From positions 1-6,145 of the forward strand of contig CAKVKI010000159.1 of assembly GCA_934754975.1 (NCBI GenBank): DNA of 6,145 bases. Reading direction: 5' to 3'. The DNA comes from an uncultured Alistipes sp. (GTDB taxonomy: Bacteria > Bacteroidota > Bacteroidia > Bacteroidales > Rikenellaceae). Of this stretch, positions 1-4,929 are shown piece by piece (position 1 is the first letter of the stretch; each line of letters starts with the position of its first letter). Below the pieces are notes generated by a model that saw only the letters and a list, made by a program, of their open reading frames with translations, made no database searches and was not told the DNA's origin. The position numbers and the translations under genes are program-made.

Positions 1-1252
1 GTATAAAATAGCGGCCGATGAAGTCGAAGACCATGAATTCGCGGGGATAGCAGCGCAGATCGACGATCAGGGCCTTTGTGTTCCGGAATTTCTCCATAAT
101 CCGGGGGCCGTCGTCGTCGGTGTAATTTACCCCGGTCATGTAGCCTATGCCGTCGGCGATCAGGCGGATGTTGGCCGTGTCGAGCATGCGCTCCGGCTGA
201 TAGGGGCTCCAATCCATGACACTGCGCGTCGCAATCCGTTCCGTCAGCCGCCGGCCGTCGCGCACCAGCTCCACGGCGGCCGTATCCCGGTGGGAACAGA
301 CCATACACATGGCGGTCATGTAGTTGCGGTTTTCGTCGTTGGACGCGGCTTCGAAACGGGCAAGCCCGTCGTGCGTGCTTTTCCATCCGCGGCCGTCGAT
401 CGAGAGGATTTCGTCGCCTTTGCGCAGCGGGCCGTCGGCGATTACGAAGACCCGGTCGTCGGCGTTGCGCACCTCCGCCGGAACGGTGTTGTAACCGAAC
501 ATATTGTATTTGACCGCTGCGGCGTGCGAATCGCACAGTTCCCGCAGGAGCATGGCCTGGTTCGGATTACCAGGGGTAGGCTTTGGAATGAAAAGCGGAA
601 TGTATTTCTCCGGAATTTCGCTCCATTTCGTGTCGGTGAGGTTGCGGTTCGGCGCGAAGTATTCGATGACGTTCCAGAAGCGGAACAGATGAAGTATCCG
701 GTAACCGCAGTCGTCGGACGAACCGGCGGTGCTTTCGTTGCTCATCACGAAGTTTCCTGCGTTCGCTGTAAAATCCGTGTAGCGGTTCCCTTTTCGCTTG
801 GCATAGCGCAGCTCCTGCAGAAGCTGCGAGAGGCTGCCGCCCAGCCGCGCCGTATCGCGCGTCCAGCTCAGGTCGGCCGTTTCGACCCATTTCAGCGTTT
901 TTAGCGCTTCGTCGTATTCCGCCTTGTCGGCGCTGAATCCGCCGAGTCCCTTCACCCATTCGTAAAGCGTTTTATTCCGCTCCGCGGGGGCGGCTTTGGC
1001 GATGTGCGGCAGAAGTCCGAAAAGCTCGTAATCGGCGTTGAGCGTCGAATCGGCGAAAGCAGGATGGTGGTATTTGACGTAACCCCATATGCGGCAGGCG
1101 ACGCCGAGGTTTTCGGCAACCTGCGGATTCCGGGCGTCGAGCGAGTCGAGCGAGAAGCCCGACGAGACGGAGTAATCGGGGTAATGTTTGGGCTGTACGG
1201 ATGTGCAGCAGGCGCAACAGATTGTTGCGGCAAGAAGCAGGAGGAATTTCAT
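1..1252 (-). CDS. S41-family peptidase, N-terminal 417 residues (3' end outside window)
   Basis: The reading frame starts at ATG 1252 and runs leftward without a stop to the window edge. It begins with a signal sequence (MKFLLLLAATICCACC) containing four cysteines at residues 12, 13, 15 and 16. One may be lipidated, but the lipobox is poor, so anchoring in the cell envelope is only inferred. Residues 53-82 and 191-221 are two similar helical stretches (RIWGYVKYHHP and RFWNVIEYFAP) typical of Bacteroidota S41 proteins. At about 240-290 lies a PDZ-like region (LRKGDEILSIDG), and at 369-404 the start of the S41 core (IGYMTGVNYTDDDGP, then ALIVDLRCYP). The catalytic Ser/Lys part would lie beyond the left edge, so activity cannot be judged. 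The family cleaves peptides near their C-termini; the substrate here is unknown. It lies 69 bases downstream of the transporter gene on the same strand and may be co-transcribed with it. Family assignment is fairly secure. Confidence 0.85.
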   Translation of the reverse strand, partial: MKFLLLLAATICCACCTSVQPKHYPDYSVSSGFSLDSLDARNPQVAENLGVACRIWGYVKYHHPAFADSTLNADYELFGLLPHIAKAAPAERNKTLYEWVKGLGGFSADKAEYDEALKTLKWVETADLSWTRDTARLGGSLSQLLQELRYAKRKGNRYTDFTANAGNFVMSNESTAGSSDDCGYRILHLFRFWNVIEYFAPNRNLTDTKWSEIPEKYIPLFIPKPTPGNPNQAMLLRELCDSHAAAVKYNMFGYNTVPAEVRNADDRVFVIADGPLRKGDEILSIDGRGWKSTHDGLARFEAASNDENRNYMTAMCMVCSHRDTAAVELVRDGRRLTERIATRSVMDWSPYQPERMLDTANIRLIADGIGYMTGVNYTDDDGPRIMEKFRNTKALIVDLRCYPREFMVFDFIGRYFI

Positions 1253-1276
1253 GTCAGTGAGAGGTTGGTTTCCTGC

Positions 1277-1313
1277 AAAACGGGCGTTTTCAGCGGTTTA
1301 GTATCTCCCGCTG
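1277..1313. repeat. two adjacent inverted repeats between transporter and peptidase genes
   Basis: The first inverted repeat is AAAACG-GG-CGTTTT at 1277-1290. Directly next to it is CAGCGG (1291-1296), an 11-base loop, and CCGCTG (1308-1313). Read leftward, in the direction of the flanking genes, the GC hairpin comes 8 bases after the transporter stop and is followed by the AT-rich repeat, not by a clean T tract. It is therefore at best a weak terminator or a processing or stability element. Read rightward, CCGCT is followed by six T, but no rightward gene ends here. Confidence 0.35.
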
Positions 1314-1321
1314 CCGCTTTT

Positions 1322-2284
1322 TTATGCAGGGGACCGGTCTTCCCTGGACTGTCCCGCGGCGGTACTTTCCGCCTCCAGCTGCGCCCGCGATTTCGATTTG
1401 GTCACCAGCCAGACCCCGGCGAAGACGCACAGGGCCGCAGCAGCCTTGGTGAATCCGAACGTGTCGAGACCGATTGCGACCGTGAAAAGCACCGCCACGA
1501 CGGGCTGCACGTAGTTGTACATCGACACCACCGTGGGCCGCAGGTAGCGCTGGCCGATCGGAACCATAAAATAGGAGAGGAAGGTCGAGCAGACGACCAC
1601 ATAACCGATTCCGGCCCATGTTTCGGGCGCGAGCGCGGCGTAGTCCACCGCCGTGAGCGGCCGGTAATAAATTGCTATGGCGACGACGGCCGCGAAAAGG
1701 AACATCCATTTCATGGTCGTTACGGGCGAGTATTTGACGATTACGTTGCGGAAGGCGGTGAGGTAGGTGGCGTAGCTGACTGCGCTGACGATGCACAATA
1801 CGTCGCCCTTGACGCTGCTCGTGTGCCCTGTTCCGTGCTGGCTTACCAGGATCAGGAGCAGCGCCCCGGCGCAGCCGAGAAATACGCCGCCCGACTTGAG
1901 CCATGTGATCGGTTCGCGCAGGAACAGCGTCGCCAGCACCATCGTCAGTACGGGAACCACCGTGGCGATGATCGACGAGTCGATGGGCGAGGTGAGCGAC
2001 AGTCCCCAGAGGAAGAGCATCTGGTTGAGCTGGATGCCGAACACCGAAGCGAACAGCAACAGCAGGATGTCGCGCCGTGCGACTTTTTCGCGGGGCAGGA
2101 AAAACGAAACGGTCCAGAACAGCAGGCAGGCTCCCAGCATGCGGTAGACGCTCAGCGCGAACGGGCTGACCCCTTCGGGATTCGCCTCCGACCACAGTAC
2201 GCTCTTGCCGATCGGTGCGTTGAGGCCCCAGACGAGATTTGCGACCCAGAGGGCCGTGTGGCCTTTCAGTTTTCCTTTGTCCAT
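1322..2284 (-). CDS. EamA/DMT-superfamily transporter, 320 aa, ten predicted membrane helices
   Basis: This is an inner-membrane protein of the drug/metabolite transporter superfamily with two EamA repeats. I see about ten hydrophobic segments, near residues 11-27, 43-62, 73-91, 100-122, 132-148, 160-177, 193-207, 221-241, 254-274 and 279-295. Typical landmarks are NLVWGLNAPIGK near the start, SPIDSSIIATVVPV (99-112) with FLREPIT (121-127) closing the first repeat, and YNYVQPVVAVLF (256-267) with FAGVWLV (288-294) closing the second. The C-terminal tail of about 25 residues is charged and probably cytoplasmic. ATG 2284 was chosen because the first helix follows at once; a longer frame from 2359 would run across the promoter region and into the divergent gene. 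Family members export or import amino acids, nucleosides, sugars or drugs; the substrate cannot be told from sequence. It is divergent from a second EamA gene. No strong Shine-Dalgarno sequence is visible. Confidence 0.9.
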   Translation of the reverse strand: MDKGKLKGHTALWVANLVWGLNAPIGKSVLWSEANPEGVSPFALSVYRMLGACLLFWTVSFFLPREKVARRDILLLLFASVFGIQLNQMLFLWGLSLTSPIDSSIIATVVPVLTMVLATLFLREPITWLKSGGVFLGCAGALLLILVSQHGTGHTSSVKGDVLCIVSAVSYATYLTAFRNVIVKYSPVTTMKWMFLFAAVVAIAIYYRPLTAVDYAALAPETWAGIGYVVVCSTFLSYFMVPIGQRYLRPTVVSMYNYVQPVVAVLFTVAIGLDTFGFTKAAAALCVFAGVWLVTKSKSRAQLEAESTAAGQSREDRSPA

Positions 2285-2305
2285 GTCATTGCGGGATTGA
2301 CGCGG

Positions 2306-2313
2306 CAAATATA
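2306..2313 (-). promoter_or_regulatory. -7 box TATATTTG of the leftward EamA gene
   Basis: On the minus strand 2313-2306 reads TATATTTG, a full match to the Bacteroidota -7 consensus TAnnTTTG. Transcription would start near 2299, leaving a leader of about 15 bases before ATG 2284. I find no good TTTG -33 box about 19 bases upstream, which is common in this phylum. Confidence 0.55.
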
Positions 2314-2316
2314 GGC

Positions 2317-2324
2317 AAAATTTG
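2317..2324 (+). promoter_or_regulatory. possible -7 box AAAATTTG of the rightward EamA gene
   Basis: AAAATTTG differs from TAnnTTTG at one position and would put the transcript start near 2331, about 20 bases before GTG 2352. It lies only 3 bases from the -7 box of the opposite gene. The -33 region is unconvincing (ATTG at 2296-2299 with a 17-base spacer). Confidence 0.3.
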
Positions 2325-2342
2325 GTGTAATAATTGCCCCTC

Positions 2343-2346
2343 GGAG
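2343..2346 (+). promoter_or_regulatory. ribosome binding site GGAG deciding the GTG start
   Basis: GGAG lies 5 bases before GTG 2352. It is one of the few Shine-Dalgarno-like matches in the window and favours the GTG over the in-frame TTG at 2334, which has no such site and would leave almost no leader after the candidate promoter. Confidence 0.45.
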
Positions 2347-2351
2347 TTTTC

Positions 2352-3287
2352 GTGAGCAAAACGCGTTACAATATCGACCTGGTATTTGCCAATGTCTTTT
2401 TCGGAGCGAATTTTTCGTTCTATGTCTCCCTTACGCGCAATTACCTGGACTTCCAGCAGATATTCATGCTTCAGGTGCTTTCGGCGGCGGTGTTTTTCAT
2501 CCCCTTCGCGCTCTTCTCGAAGCAGTCGTTCCGCATCCGCTGGCGCGATGCGGGCAATATCCTGATCGTCACGATGCTGATCGTCTACGGCTGGATGTAT
2601 ATGCTGCTCTGGGGATCGTCCTATACTACGCCCATCGACGCTTCGATCATCTCGACTCTCGGTCCCGCCGTGACGCTGATCATGGACCACCTGATGCACC
2701 CGCGCAAATACATCAAGGCGCGGGTCGTGGGCGTTGTCTGCGCCCTGATCGGCGCCGCCGTCCTGCTCTTCGACCACGGGTTCGTACTCACCCACGGCAG
2801 CCGCGCCTACGGCAATGCGCTGGTGCTGGTGGCCGTGGTGGCGATCGCCATCAATACGGTGATTATCAAGCCCCAGCTTGAACGGCTGGGGACGCTGGTG
2901 GTGATGGGGTGGTATTATATCATCGGACTGGCCGTGACGGCGCCCTTTTTCTGGAAATACATCGCCCATACGCAGTTCCTGAAACTGCCCCTCCAGGCGC
3001 AGGCCGAACTGGCGTACATCCTGATTCTGGGTACGGTGCTGCCCATGTACCTCCTGTACCGGGGTACGGAGAAACTCACCTCGGTCCATACGGCGCTTTA
3101 CCGCTATATCCAGCCGGTGATCGCCGGCATCCTGGCCATCGTCCGCGGGCAGGCCGTCTTCGACACGGCCAACGTCGTGGCCCTGATCTTCATTTTTGCG
3201 GGCGTGGTGCTGGTGGTGATCGGTTATAAATATTACGTCCGCCACGGACTGCCGCCCGTGGGCAGCGACGGAAAACTGCGCGCTTAG
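2352..3287 (+). CDS. EamA/DMT-superfamily transporter, 311 aa, GTG start
   Basis: This is a second inner-membrane transporter of the drug/metabolite superfamily. Hydrophobic segments lie near residues 9-25, 37-54, 67-84, 97-112, 124-141, 155-171, 182-200, 219-236, 250-265 and 274-291, the ten-helix two-repeat layout. Landmarks are TTPIDASIISTLGPAVTL (92-109) in the first repeat and YRYIQPVIAGILAI (250-263) with FAGVVLVVIGY (282-292) in the second. The first repeat lacks the LxE motif usual after helix 4; HPRKYIKARVVG stands there instead. GTG 2352 is preferred over TTG 2334 because of the GGAG upstream and because helix 1 follows closely; the TTG start would add only six residues. The substrate is unknown. 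The gene diverges from another EamA gene and its TAG stop overlaps the stop of the thioesterase gene on the other strand. Family call is secure, start less so. Confidence 0.88.
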   Translation: MSKTRYNIDLVFANVFFGANFSFYVSLTRNYLDFQQIFMLQVLSAAVFFIPFALFSKQSFRIRWRDAGNILIVTMLIVYGWMYMLLWGSSYTTPIDASIISTLGPAVTLIMDHLMHPRKYIKARVVGVVCALIGAAVLLFDHGFVLTHGSRAYGNALVLVAVVAIAINTVIIKPQLERLGTLVVMGWYYIIGLAVTAPFFWKYIAHTQFLKLPLQAQAELAYILILGTVLPMYLLYRGTEKLTSVHTALYRYIQPVIAGILAIVRGQAVFDTANVVALIFIFAGVVLVVIGYKYYVRHGLPPVGSDGKLRA

Positions 3288-3679
3288 TCCGCCAGCAGGC
3301 GTTCGCGCCACGTCCCGGGCACGGGCATGCTCTGCTGCCGTTCGAAATCGAAGGCAACCATCACCGAGCGGCTCTCGCTGCGCACCTGGCCGCCGACGAG
3401 CAGCTGCTGGAAGAGCGTAAGGCTTTTGTTGCCGATTCTCTCGCAGGTGGTCGTGACGCGCACCTTGTCGTGCAGGCGGATCTGTCCCATATACGAGGTC
3501 GATGTGGAGACGGTGATGATGCGCAGGCCGCCCAGCAGCACTTCGTCGCCGAGTATCTTTTCGTAATACTCCATTTTACCCACGTCGAAATACATCTGCT
3601 GCGAGACGTTGTTCACGTGCTGGAACGGATCGACGTCCGAGAAGCGTTTCTGGATGGAAGTTTCTAACGTTTTTGCCAT
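3284..3679 (-). CDS. 4HBT hotdog-fold acyl-CoA thioesterase, 131 aa
   Basis: This is a small cytoplasmic hotdog-fold protein of the YbgC/FadM/4-hydroxybenzoyl-CoA thioesterase type. The N-terminal motif KRFSDVDPFQHVNNVSQQMY (11-30) fits the family pattern RxxDxDxxGHVNNxxYxxY, with D17 as the expected catalytic aspartate. Residues 31-40 (FDVGKMEYYE) form the start of the long hotdog helix, and the sheet follows through about residue 112. Full length is normal for the family, which works as dimers or tetramers. It probably hydrolyses an acyl- or aroyl-CoA thioester; chain preference cannot be read from sequence. The usual glycine before HVNN is glutamine here (FQHVNN). The gene starts 6 bases after the tsaC stop and is probably co-transcribed with it. 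Its TAA stop lies inside the 4-base overlap with the convergent transporter gene. Confidence 0.88.
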   Translation of the reverse strand: MAKTLETSIQKRFSDVDPFQHVNNVSQQMYFDVGKMEYYEKILGDEVLLGGLRIITVSTSTSYMGQIRLHDKVRVTTTCERIGNKSLTLFQQLLVGGQVRSESRSVMVAFDFERQQSMPVPGTWRERLLAD

Positions 3680-3685
3680 GTGCTG

Positions 3686-4267
3686 TTATTCACGGATGAT
3701 TTTCACTTCGCCGCCCTCGCCGAAGGCGATGATCGACGACGCTTTTTTCGTGGGCTTGCCTTCGAAGCGGGGATTGACGACGAAATCGACGCCGTCGATG
3801 ATCTCGCGCGACACTTCGGCGAGTCCCGCGGGCGTCGCTTCGCCCGAAATATTGGCCGAGGTCGAGACCACGGGCCGCCCCAGCCCCCGCATTATCCTCT
3901 GGCAGAATTCGTGGTCGGGAATCCGTACGCCGAGCGTCCGCTCTTCGGGAATCAGGTTCGCGGCGACGCCGACCGCTCCCGGAAGGATTGCCGTCAGCGG
4001 ACTGGTCGCCAGCTCCATGACTTCGAACGCGATGCCGGGGGCCTTGTTCACATAGCGCACGACCATGTCGGACGAAGCGCACAGCACGAGCATCGACTTC
4101 TTGTTTTCGCTCCGCTTGAGTTTGTAGATGCGCTCCACGGCTTCGGCGTTCGTTGCGTCGCAGCCCAGTCCCCAGACCGTGTCGGTGGGGTAGAGGATAA
4201 TGCCTCCCTCTTTCAGCACGCGGACCGCCTCGTCGGCCTCCCGCTGTAATTCGGTATTGTTTTGCAT
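3686..4267 (-). CDS. tsaC: TsaC/YrdC-type L-threonylcarbamoyladenylate synthase, 193 aa
   Basis: This enzyme makes threonylcarbamoyl-AMP from threonine, bicarbonate and ATP, the first step of the t6A37 modification of ANN-decoding tRNAs; TsaB/D/E then transfer the group. The sequence covers a whole YrdC domain: YPTDTVWGLGCDA (26-38), the basic KLKR (49-52) with KKSML (56-60), LPGAVGVAANLIP (95-107), GVRIPDH (113-119), and the signature STSANISGEATP (135-146), which with the N-terminal basic residues lines the nucleotide site. KKASSII (174-180) stands where the conserved PSTI segment usually lies. At 193 residues it lacks the extra C-terminal domain of Sua5, so it is the short TsaC form. ATG 4267 places the first helix directly before the YPTDT strand. 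It is followed 6 bases later by the thioesterase gene. No clear promoter lies in the GC-rich gap upstream, so reading-through from the VOC gene is possible. The protein is cytoplasmic. Confidence 0.93.
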   Translation of the reverse strand: MQNNTELQREADEAVRVLKEGGIILYPTDTVWGLGCDATNAEAVERIYKLKRSENKKSMLVLCASSDMVVRYVNKAPGIAFEVMELATSPLTAILPGAVGVAANLIPEERTLGVRIPDHEFCQRIMRGLGRPVVSTSANISGEATPAGLAEVSREIIDGVDFVVNPRFEGKPTKKASSIIAFGEGGEVKIIRE

Positions 4268-4382
4268 AGGTGTTTGTTTTGACGCGCTTCCGCCGTTCGT
4301 GCCGGATGCGCCGCGATTTCGCGGAATTGCATGTGCCGCGGCTCCGGCCGGCGGCGCGGAATGACGTCGTGTCGGTATCCTG
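4268..4382. other. GC-rich, hairpin-rich intergenic gap between VOC gene and tsaC
   Basis: This 115-base gap carries no recognisable gene or TAnnTTTG box. It is much more GC-rich than the other gaps in the window. A perfect inverted repeat CCGCG-ATTT-CGCGG lies at 4311-4324. The stretch 4334-4360 is almost pure G and C with several self-complementary words (CCGCGG, CCGGCCGG, GGCGGCGCGG), and GCGGAAT occurs twice (4321-4327 and 4356-4362). TTCCG near 4289 could pair with CGGAA near 4357 to close a larger structure. No T tract follows the hairpins on the minus strand, so a normal intrinsic terminator is not evident. Confidence 0.4.
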
Positions 4383-4760
4383 TTATTTTGCGGGCAGCAC
4401 CTCGATCCAGTAGTCGTCGGGATCGCTGATGAAATAAAGCCCCATGTCGTGGTTCTCGTAACAGATGCAGCCCATGGCGCGGTGGTATTCGCGGACGGCG
4501 TCGTAGTCGCCCGCCACGCGCATGCAGAGATGGCTCTCGTTCTCGCCCAGCTCGTAGGCTCCGGCGTGGTCGCGCAGCCAGGTCAGTTCGAGCCGGAATC
4601 CCGTTTCTTCATCGCTCAGATAGGCCAGTATGAAACTTCCGTCGCTGGCTTCCTTGCGTTTGATTTCTTTCAGGCCCAGCGCCTTGTCGTAGAATTCGAG
4701 ACTGCGTCCGAGGTCGGTGACGTTGATGTTGAAATGGTCGAACCTGCTTTTGATTTCCAT
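4383..4760 (-). CDS. VOC-family glyoxalase I-like protein (lactoylglutathione lyase-like), 125 aa
   Basis: This is a small vicinal-oxygen-chelate protein with two beta-alpha-beta-beta-beta modules. It resembles E. coli glyoxalase I: FDHFNINVTDLGRSLEFYDK (7-26), ALGL (27-30), RLELTW (56-61), YELGENESHLCMRV (69-82) and DPDDYWIEVLP (113-123). H9, E58, H77 and E120 stand at the four positions that bind Ni2+ or Zn2+ in GloA, so a metal-dependent isomerase or lyase is likely. The expected role is detoxifying methylglyoxal as its thiol hemithioacetal. Because many Bacteroidota lack glutathione, the true thiol, or even the substrate, may differ. ATG 4760 is preferred to the TTG at 4769: GGGA lies a few bases before the ATG, and the TTG form only adds MGI. 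It is divergent from yebC and lies 115 bases upstream of tsaC on the same strand. Confidence 0.87.
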   Translation of the reverse strand: MEIKSRFDHFNINVTDLGRSLEFYDKALGLKEIKRKEASDGSFILAYLSDEETGFRLELTWLRDHAGAYELGENESHLCMRVAGDYDAVREYHRAMGCICYENHDMGLYFISDPDDYWIEVLPAK

Positions 4761-4782
4761 AATTCCCAAATTTAGTATTGTG

Positions 4783-4790
4783 CAAAATTA
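4783..4790 (-). promoter_or_regulatory. -7 box TAATTTTG of the VOC gene
   Basis: Read leftward, 4790-4783 is TAATTTTG, a full match to TAnnTTTG. It would start transcription near 4776, leaving a leader of about 16 bases before ATG 4760. A second near-match, GATATTTG, lies just upstream at 4800-4793. No clear TTTG -33 box is seen for either. Confidence 0.5.
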
Positions 4791-4842
4791 CACAAATATC
4801 GTGAAATCCGCATACGCGCCGCCGATAATAAATTTTACCTGT

Positions 4843-4870
4843 AATTCTCAATTTTTAATTCTTAATTTTA
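4843..4870 (+). repeat. 14-bp AT-rich tandem duplication upstream of yebC
   Basis: Two 14-base units, AATTCTCAATTTTT (4843-4856) and AATTCTTAATTTTA (4857-4870), differ at two positions and end directly at the yebC -7 box. They fill the spacer and -33 region of that promoter. Such AT-rich runs are common in Bacteroidota gaps and may act as an upstream activating or melting element; this role is inferred. Confidence 0.6.
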
Positions 4871-4878
4871 TACCTTTG
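4871..4878 (+). promoter_or_regulatory. -7 box TACCTTTG of yebC
   Basis: TACCTTTG is a full match to TAnnTTTG and lies 34 bases before ATG 4913. Transcription would start near 4885, giving an A-rich leader of about 28 bases with no Shine-Dalgarno sequence. No TTTG is found 19-21 bases upstream; the 14-bp AT-rich repeats occupy that place. Confidence 0.65.
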
Positions 4879-4899
4879 CACCACGAACGAAAAATAATA

Positions 4900-4929
4900 A
4901 TGAAAAATTCATATGGGAAGAGCTTTTGA
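4900..4929 (+). CDS. possible 9-codon upstream ORF overlapping the yebC start
   Basis: ATG at 4900 opens a frame of nine codons (MKNSYGKSF) ended by TGA at 4927-4929. It is in a different frame from yebC and covers the yebC start codon at 4913. It lies in the predicted leader, about 15 bases after the expected transcript start, and is preceded by an A-rich run. Whether it is translated is unknown; it may be chance. Confidence 0.2.
   Translation: MKNSYGKSF

Noticed and set aside
290..904. Rightward open frame of 204 codons at the left end
   Set aside because: It is antisense to the S41 peptidase, whose signal peptide, PDZ-like and S41 core motifs are continuous on the minus strand.
1291..1323. 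Rightward intrinsic terminator (AGCGG/CCGCT followed by six T)
   Set aside because: No rightward gene ends here and the stem is only five pairs; recorded as an inverted repeat instead.
1004..2314. Long rightward open frame (436 codons) across the leftward transporter and part of the peptidase gene
   Set aside because: It lies antisense to two well-recognised proteins, its product is rich in Arg, His, Asp, Glu and Gln with no family resemblance, and it arises from GC-rich codon use.
2284..2359. N-terminal extension of the leftward transporter to an upstream start at 2359
   Set aside because: It would be read through the -7 box and overlap the divergent gene, adding a polar segment with no family match; ATG 2284 directly precedes helix 1.
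2286..3311. Long leftward open frame (341 codons) opposite the second transporter
   Set aside because: The product is low-complexity, rich in His, Asp, Gln and Arg, with no domain; the plus strand carries a clear ten-helix EamA protein.
3680..4249. Rightward open frame of 189 codons opposite tsaC
   Set aside because: The minus strand carries the full YrdC domain with its STSANISG motif; the plus frame is a shadow.
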